DNA of 9,919 nt from an uncultured Eubacteriales bacterium (GTDB taxonomy: Bacteria > Bacillota > Clostridia > Christensenellales > UBA1242), in the NCBI GenBank assembly GCA_900557645.1, contig USSZ01000035.1:1-9919 (forward strand), in the 5' to 3' direction. Below are positions 6,416-9,919 of this stretch, one piece after another (position 1 is the stretch's first letter; each line of letters starts with the position of its first letter). A program made the translations under genes and the position numbers. Under the pieces are notes generated by a model, which did not search any database, was not told the DNA's origin, and saw only the letters and a program-made list of their open reading frames with translations.

Positions 6416-7663
6416 ATGAATAATAATCTTGAGATTTTATTTCAACAATATTTTGATTTTTCAAATGAAGAAAGCAAAGAAATTATAAATAAATTAACTA
6501 TATCAAATCAAGAACTTATTAAATCAAGAATAAATTTTTATCAAAGACAATTCAATCTTTCAAAAAAAGAATTAAAAACTGTTTTAATGTCATTCCCTGC
6601 TGTTTTAGGATATGGAGAAAAATATATTTCTGATAAATGTAAATTTCTTTTAAAAACATTAAAATTAACGCCTAACGACTTATCTTTCCTTTTAATTTCA
6701 TCTCCCTCTATATTTGGTCTTTCTGATTCTTTACTATTAGAAAAAATAAATAACCTAAAGCAAAACCTAAATTTATCCGACGTTGATTTAACAAAAGTTA
6801 TATTACATAGACCTAATATTTTAACATTAAATAGTGAAAATGCTCAGGAAAAGATATCTCTAATTCAAAAATCTTTGGATTTATCTGATGATAAATTTGA
6901 TAAAGCAAAAACAAAACTTGGAGTATTACTTGGTCGCAAAAATGCTTCTATTTTGAAAAATATAGATTTTTATAAAAAGCATTTATCTTTAAAAGATGAC
7001 AAAATAAGCAAAATTTTAATATCAAATCCCAATTTATTAAATTTTAGTCAAGAATATATTATAGATAAAATTGAATTTTTTAAAAAAATTATTAATATAT
7101 CGAATCAAGAAGTAATATCCATTTTCAACTCCTTTCCATCAATAATTTATAGTGATAAAGAATTGATTGTTAATAAATTGAATTTTATTAAAGAAATATT
7201 TCAAATTTCTTCCGAAGAACTCAAAACCCTTGTCCTAAAACATTCAAAAATTATTGGTTATGATAAAGATAAATTACTTACAAAGATTAACAATTTCAAT
7301 AAAATTGGGGTAGATAAACAACTTCTTACTGAAAATCCAATCTTATTATCATCACCACCAGATAAAATTGTTTTAAGATTTGCCATAGGAAAATATTTTA
7401 ATATTTCTCTTCATGATTTTATAAAGTATAATCTTTTTATTATAAATGAAAGTAAACTATATGCAAAACTAAAATATTTTAATCAAATTAATAAAAATGA
7501 AACTGAAAATATAAAATGGTTAAGTAGAAGTGAAAGTGATTTTTCTAAACATTTTCATATCTCAAGCAATGCTTTGATAGAAAAATTTCCTTTATCAGAT
7601 ACAATTAAAGAAGAAATCTTGATTGAATTCCAAAATGGAAAACTTGAAAAAGAAAATAATTAA
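6416..7663 (+). CDS. mTERF-like helical-repeat protein (bacterial)
   Basis: This 415-residue protein is built almost wholly from tandem repeats. Key residues recur at 61, 97, 133, 169, 205, 241 and 277, an exact 36-residue period, and then at 308. The repeat pattern is a K/R-I/L pair at repeat positions 8-9, an aromatic/hydrophobic helix, L/I-S/T at 18-19, a hydrophobic residue at 23, and I-L-x-x-x-P-x-I/L-L at 27-34. This matches the mTERF motif, whose two helices and proline-capped turn stack into a solenoid that binds DNA or RNA in mitochondria and chloroplasts. There is no signal peptide, transit peptide or membrane segment. The protein is lysine-rich, which suits nucleic-acid binding. 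The start is fixed by AGGAGA 5 bases before the ATG. It is a single-gene unit, divergent from lepA. The family call rests on pattern recognition; function in this bacterium is unknown. A TALE-like repeat protein was considered less likely. Confidence 0.9.
   Translation: MNNNLEILFQQYFDFSNEESKEIINKLTISNQELIKSRINFYQRQFNLSKKELKTVLMSFPAVLGYGEKYISDKCKFLLKTLKLTPNDLSFLLISSPSIFGLSDSLLLEKINNLKQNLNLSDVDLTKVILHRPNILTLNSENAQEKISLIQKSLDLSDDKFDKAKTKLGVLLGRKNASILKNIDFYKKHLSLKDDKISKILISNPNLLNFSQEYIIDKIEFFKKIINISNQEVISIFNSFPSIIYSDKELIVNKLNFIKEIFQISSEELKTLVLKHSKIIGYDKDKLLTKINNFNKIGVDKQLLTENPILLSSPPDKIVLRFAIGKYFNISLHDFIKYNLFIINESKLYAKLKYFNQINKNETENIKWLSRSESDFSKHFHISSNALIEKFPLSDTIKEEILIEFQNGKLEKENN
6506..7354 (+). 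repeat. Array of eight mTERF-like motifs (protein-level repeats)
   Basis: The units cover residues 31-66, 67-102, 103-138, 139-174, 175-210, 211-246, 247-282 (each 36 residues) and 283-313 (31 residues). The turn proline at unit position 31 is present in units 1, 2, 3, 5 and 6. It is replaced by Gly169 in unit 4 and Ser277 in unit 7, and it returns as Pro308 in the short unit 8. Position 8 is K or R in seven of eight units. Residues 314-360 look like one or two further degenerate units. The DNA of the units has diverged, so this is an old array and not a recent tandem expansion. Confidence 0.8.
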
Positions 7664-7696
7664 AGCATATTTATGAGTAAAAAACAAAAAATATAT

Positions 7697-7733
7697 AAGA
7701 TATTTTAATATGACAAATTAAATATCTTTTTTT
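7697..7733 (+). terminator. Possible AT-rich intrinsic terminator after the mTERF-like gene
   Basis: AAGATATTT (7697-7705) and AAATATCTT (7720-7728) form a perfect 9-base-pair stem with a 14-base loop, followed directly by a run of T (7729-7732). It starts 34 bases after the stop codon. The stem has only one G-C pair, so it would be weak. The flanking A- and T-runs could also let it work on the opposite strand. Confidence 0.4.
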
Positions 7734-7786
7734 GTTAAAAATTATTTTTATAATAAATTAATTATATTTTTATTAGTTTTTTTATT

Positions 7787-7814
7787 TTGTTTTTAATTTT
7801 AGTTATGTTATAAT
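7787..7814 (+). promoter_or_regulatory. Promoter of the glycerophosphodiesterase gene
   Basis: TTGTTT (7787-7792), a 16-base spacer and TATAAT (7809-7814) form a likely promoter. TG at 7806-7807 makes an extended -10, which offsets the poor -35. The leader is about 75 bases. It contains the 12-base palindrome AATAATATTATT (7871-7882) just before the AAGGTGG ribosome binding site (7883-7889). Confidence 0.55.
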
Positions 7815-7897
7815 ATCAATATAAGTTGAAAAAATAGATTTTTTTGTCGTTTTTTCATTTTTTTGAACATAATAATATTATTAAGGTGGTATAATTT

Positions 7898-8614
7898 ATG
7901 GATTTATTTAATAGTTGGCTTGTTCAATCTCCAATAGCACATAGAGGACTTCATGACAAAAATCACCCTGAAAATTCAATTTCGGCTTTTTCAAAAGCAA
8001 TAGATGAAGGTTATCCTATTGAACTTGATGTCCAAATAATTTCTGATGGAACTATTATTGTTTTTCATGACGAAAGTCTTTCAAGACTGACTGATAATGA
8101 TGGCTATATTAAATTTCTTACTAAATCAGATTTAGACATTCTAACACTAAAAGATAGTAAAGAAAAAATACCAACTTTTGAAGAAGTCTTAAAATTTGTT
8201 GATGGCAGAGTTCCCCTTTTAATTGAAATTAAAAACTCTAATAAAGTTGGTGAACTTGAAAAAGGTGTTATTGAATTATTAAAAAACTATAAAGGTCAAT
8301 ATGCTGTTCAATCTTTCAATCCTTATGTCCTTGAATATTTTTATAAACATGCACCTGAAATTTTAAGAGGTCAACTTGCTGGCTACTTAAATGAAAATAA
8401 ACTTTCTTTTATAAAAAAATATGCCTTAAAAAGAATGCTGTTAAACAAAAAAATAAGCCACCCAGATTTTATCTCTTATGAAGCAAAACATTTACCTAAT
8501 AGATTTATTCGTAAATATAAACATCTTCCACTTCTCGCTTGGACTGTTCAAAGCCAAGTTGAATATTTAAGAGTTGTAAAATATTGCGACAATATTATTA
8601 TATCACTTATATAA
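7898..8614 (+). CDS. Glycerophosphodiester phosphodiesterase (GDPD family), cytoplasmic
   Basis: GDPD enzymes hydrolyse deacylated phospholipids to glycerol-3-phosphate and an alcohol, supplying phospholipid turnover or carbon and phosphate salvage. The TIM-barrel active site is complete: AHRG (14-17), PEN (24-26), the metal-binding pair ELD (42-44), FHD (56-58, H57 catalytic) and EIK (110-112). The AWTV segment typical of the last strand is near residue 215. At 238 residues it is a short single-domain form without signal peptide or membrane segment, so it is probably cytoplasmic. AAGGTGG lies 8 bases before the ATG. The C-terminus ends in CDNIIISLI; homologues usually continue for several residues after the NII strand, so the 3' end may have been altered at the neighbouring composition break. 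The exact substrate cannot be read from sequence. Confidence 0.93.
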   Translation: MDLFNSWLVQSPIAHRGLHDKNHPENSISAFSKAIDEGYPIELDVQIISDGTIIVFHDESLSRLTDNDGYIKFLTKSDLDILTLKDSKEKIPTFEEVLKFVDGRVPLLIEIKNSNKVGELEKGVIELLKNYKGQYAVQSFNPYVLEYFYKHAPEILRGQLAGYLNENKLSFIKKYALKRMLLNKKISHPDFISYEAKHLPNRFIRKYKHLPLLAWTVQSQVEYLRVVKYCDNIIISLI

Positions 8615-8704
8615 GACTCTGTCAATAGATAGTTCAACAATGTTGGAAAATATTTTCATTTGATTTCCGATGTGTTGCAAGTTTTTTTCGTCGGCATATC
8701 TCAA
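8603..8704 (-). other. Possible 33-residue ORF or gene remnant, TTG start
   Basis: An open frame on the minus strand runs from a TTG at 8702-8704 to a TGA at 8603-8605, with AGGAG about 10 bases upstream. An in-frame TAA lies two codons before the TTG. The translation reads like ordinary soluble protein (RYADEKNLQHIGNQM near the start), but it is short, overlaps the end of the convergent GDPD gene and has no recognised family. It may be the remnant of a mobile element or gene at a junction, or chance. Confidence 0.2.
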
Positions 8705-8735
8705 TTGTTAAATGCTCCTATTTTGTGAATACGTT

Positions 8736-9821
8736 TCAGATCAATTCCACTCTTATGGCAACAGCCTGTCGTCCGTCCGATTTACAGGGAGAATACAGCT
8801 TTTTCATATAATTGCAAATATACTCCGTACTGTTACCGTCAAATCCAAGCTCATATGGTGAAAATTCCTCGTAAAGACTTTCAAAGTCAGGATAAACGTA
8901 TATCCCGGTAACAAGAGCCACAAGATTCATGGCAGGAGCCTCCGCGCATGAAAAACAAATTCTGTCACCTATTCTTATGCTTTTTCTTTTAGTGTCGAGC
9001 TGTCTCATTTCAACAGTCTTTTCTCCGATCTTCATTTTTTCAAACGGTTCTTTCCGAAGTCTCATTGTATGAGTGACCGAATCCGGAATTTCTTCATTCA
9101 GCACAAGTACATTCACCTTGCCGCTGTATGAAGTGTGAGTATCTATTACCGCGACCCCGTTACCGAAGAAAATGTCGGTATTGTCCGGTGATCGTGTCGG
9201 ATCGAATTTGCAGGCAAATCTTGATGTCTTATGACCGCAGACTATCGTCTTTCCGGGGATCATTGCTTCGGTACCGTAATAACGGAACCATTCGCGATAT
9301 CTCGCCTTTATCCATTCGGAAGCCCTTGCGTGTCTCCAATCCGGCAGTAGCCAATGCCTGTATGCGTCGAAATCCGCAGGAAGCCAGCCGTGTGTGAATA
9401 TATAATTCTCCGTTTCGTAATAATCAAGCATCAGACCTATAAAATGACGTATATCGCGTTCGTTTTTCCTCTCATTTTTTTCATCGGATAACTTCAGGCG
9501 TCCGTCTTCGTCTATACTGTCCTTGCCGAAAAATTCCATAATGGTGATATCCGTGCCGTTCACTATGTCGGAGGATCTTATCCGCCCCTGCTCAAGAATT
9601 TCAAGCAGTCTTGCCTCGTGATTTCCCCGTATCAGTATCTTTCTTTCAAGCCCGTTTACAAACTCATACACCGCCAGGTTTTCCGTTCCGCGGTCAAAAA
9701 GATCTCCGCAGCTGATGAAAAAATGTTCTTCATTGCCCGGATCAAATCCGGCTTTTGCAAGTGCTTCGTTAAGCTCCTTAAAGTGTCCGTGTACATCCGA
9801 CACTGCAAATAATTTTTTCAT
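8736..9821 (-). CDS. PPP-type metallophosphoesterase fused to a C-terminal ASCH domain
   Basis: The 361 residues hold two domains. Residues 1 to about 235 are a calcineurin-like phosphoesterase of the PPP/ApaH/PrpE type: DVHGH (9-13), GDLFDRG (39-45), GNHE (66-69), THG (H144) and CGH (H197) supply the two-metal site, and all are present. Residues about 249-361 match the ASCH fold: FEKMKIGEKTVEMR (260-273), DTKRKSIRIGD (276-286) and a VVAL/FESLYEEF-like central part. ASCH proteins include an RNA-nucleoside amidohydrolase and predicted RNA binders. The fusion suggests hydrolysis of a phosphorylated nucleotide or RNA end, but this is inference and a protein Ser/Thr phosphatase remains possible. 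The start is set by AAGGAGGG 9 bases upstream. GC content is far above that of all upstream genes, which suggests horizontal transfer or an assembly join. Confidence 0.92.
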   Translation of the reverse strand: MKKLFAVSDVHGHFKELNEALAKAGFDPGNEEHFFISCGDLFDRGTENLAVYEFVNGLERKILIRGNHEARLLEILEQGRIRSSDIVNGTDITIMEFFGKDSIDEDGRLKLSDEKNERKNERDIRHFIGLMLDYYETENYIFTHGWLPADFDAYRHWLLPDWRHARASEWIKARYREWFRYYGTEAMIPGKTIVCGHKTSRFACKFDPTRSPDNTDIFFGNGVAVIDTHTSYSGKVNVLVLNEEIPDSVTHTMRLRKEPFEKMKIGEKTVEMRQLDTKRKSIRIGDRICFSCAEAPAMNLVALVTGIYVYPDFESLYEEFSPYELGFDGNSTEYICNYMKKLYSPCKSDGRQAVAIRVELI

Positions 9822-9841
9822 TTATTATGTCCCTCCTTTGC

Positions 9842-9855
9842 CGTATTTAAATACG
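9842..9855. promoter_or_regulatory. 14-base perfect palindrome upstream of the phosphoesterase gene
   Basis: CGTATTTAAATACG is a perfect palindrome just upstream of the ribosome binding site of the phosphoesterase-ASCH gene and 1-2 bases beyond the stop of the preceding short frame. It could be a dimeric repressor site. No promoter boxes were recognised around it. Confidence 0.3.
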
Positions 9856-9856
9856 T

Positions 9857-9910
9857 TCAATACAGTTGATCCGCATACTCGAAATAATAGTCCTTTACGG
9901 TATCGTCCAT
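9857..9910 (-). other. Short 17-residue frame upstream of the phosphoesterase gene
   Basis: On the minus strand, ATG at 9908-9910 to TGA at 9857-9859 encodes MDDTVKDYYFEYADQLY. A TAG lies directly before the ATG in the same frame. It could be a leader peptide, a small protein, or the end of an upstream gene interrupted by a frameshift. The window ends 9 bases further on, so it cannot be resolved. Confidence 0.2.
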
Positions 9911-9919
9911 CTATTCAAA

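Noticed and set aside
6416..7663. TALE-like DNA-binding repeats (also about 33-35 residues)
   Set aside because: The units lack the TALE di-residue and GGKQAL core, and they have the proline turn and K-I-x-F helix pattern of mTERF.
7664..7897. A small RNA or small gene in the AT-rich gap before the GDPD gene
   Set aside because: Only the weak terminator, an extended -10 promoter, a palindrome and low-complexity T/A runs are seen; there is no start codon with a ribosome binding site other than that of GDPD.
8646..8657. GAAAATATTTTC palindrome as a terminator for the GDPD gene
   Set aside because: It is a 12-base AT-rich palindrome without loop space or a T-run, so it is not a credible terminator.
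8728..9857. The 8-base direct repeat AATACGTT at 8728-8735 and 9850-9857 flanking the phosphoesterase-ASCH gene, like a target-site duplication
   Set aside because: One 8-base match between two flanks of about 100 bases is not rare by chance, the right copy is part of a palindrome, and no transposase or terminal inverted repeats are present.

Overview
The window is bacterial DNA, most likely from an AT-rich member of the Bacillota (clostridial or mollicute-like). The evidence is the Firmicutes-type order ylxM-ffh-rpsP-khpA-rimM-trmD, strong AGGAGG ribosome binding sites, consensus sigma-A type promoters, normal use of TGG for Trp and of TGA as a stop, and low GC. By hand count, bases 2221-2280 hold 17 G/C of 60 and bases 7021-7080 hold 9 of 60. 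The species cannot be named from this window.

Bases 1-6289 are a minus-strand housekeeping block for translation and protein targeting. In transcription order it runs lepA (EF4), hemW, then ylxM, ffh (SRP54), rpsP (bS16), khpA, rimM and trmD; trmD runs off the left edge. lepA/hemW abut and rimM/trmD overlap. lepA and ylxM each have a recognisable promoter. The lepA promoter lies so close to the start codon that the mRNA should be leaderless. The ylxM promoter is followed by an inverted repeat at the predicted transcript 5' end. The products serve SRP targeting, 30S assembly (S16, RimM), RNA binding (KhpA), tRNA m1G37 methylation (TrmD) and elongation (LepA).

Bases 6416-7663 (plus strand), divergent from lepA and with its own near-perfect promoter, encode a 415-residue protein made of repeats with a strict 36-residue period. 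They match the pattern of the mTERF family, otherwise known as mitochondrial and chloroplast nucleic-acid-binding proteins. A stand-alone bacterial mTERF-like array is the most striking item here. A weak AT-rich terminator follows. Bases 7898-8614 (plus strand) encode a small cytoplasmic glycerophosphodiester phosphodiesterase whose C-terminus looks slightly shortened.

From about 8600 to the right edge the composition changes sharply (28 and 34 G/C of 60 in two counted lines). This part holds a minus-strand gene that fuses a PPP-type metallophosphoesterase to a C-terminal ASCH domain. It looks horizontally acquired, or could be an assembly join. No stretch over 300 bases lacks a gene; the largest gap, 7664-7897, holds the terminator and promoter described. 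No tRNA, rRNA, CRISPR array or intact mobile element was seen.
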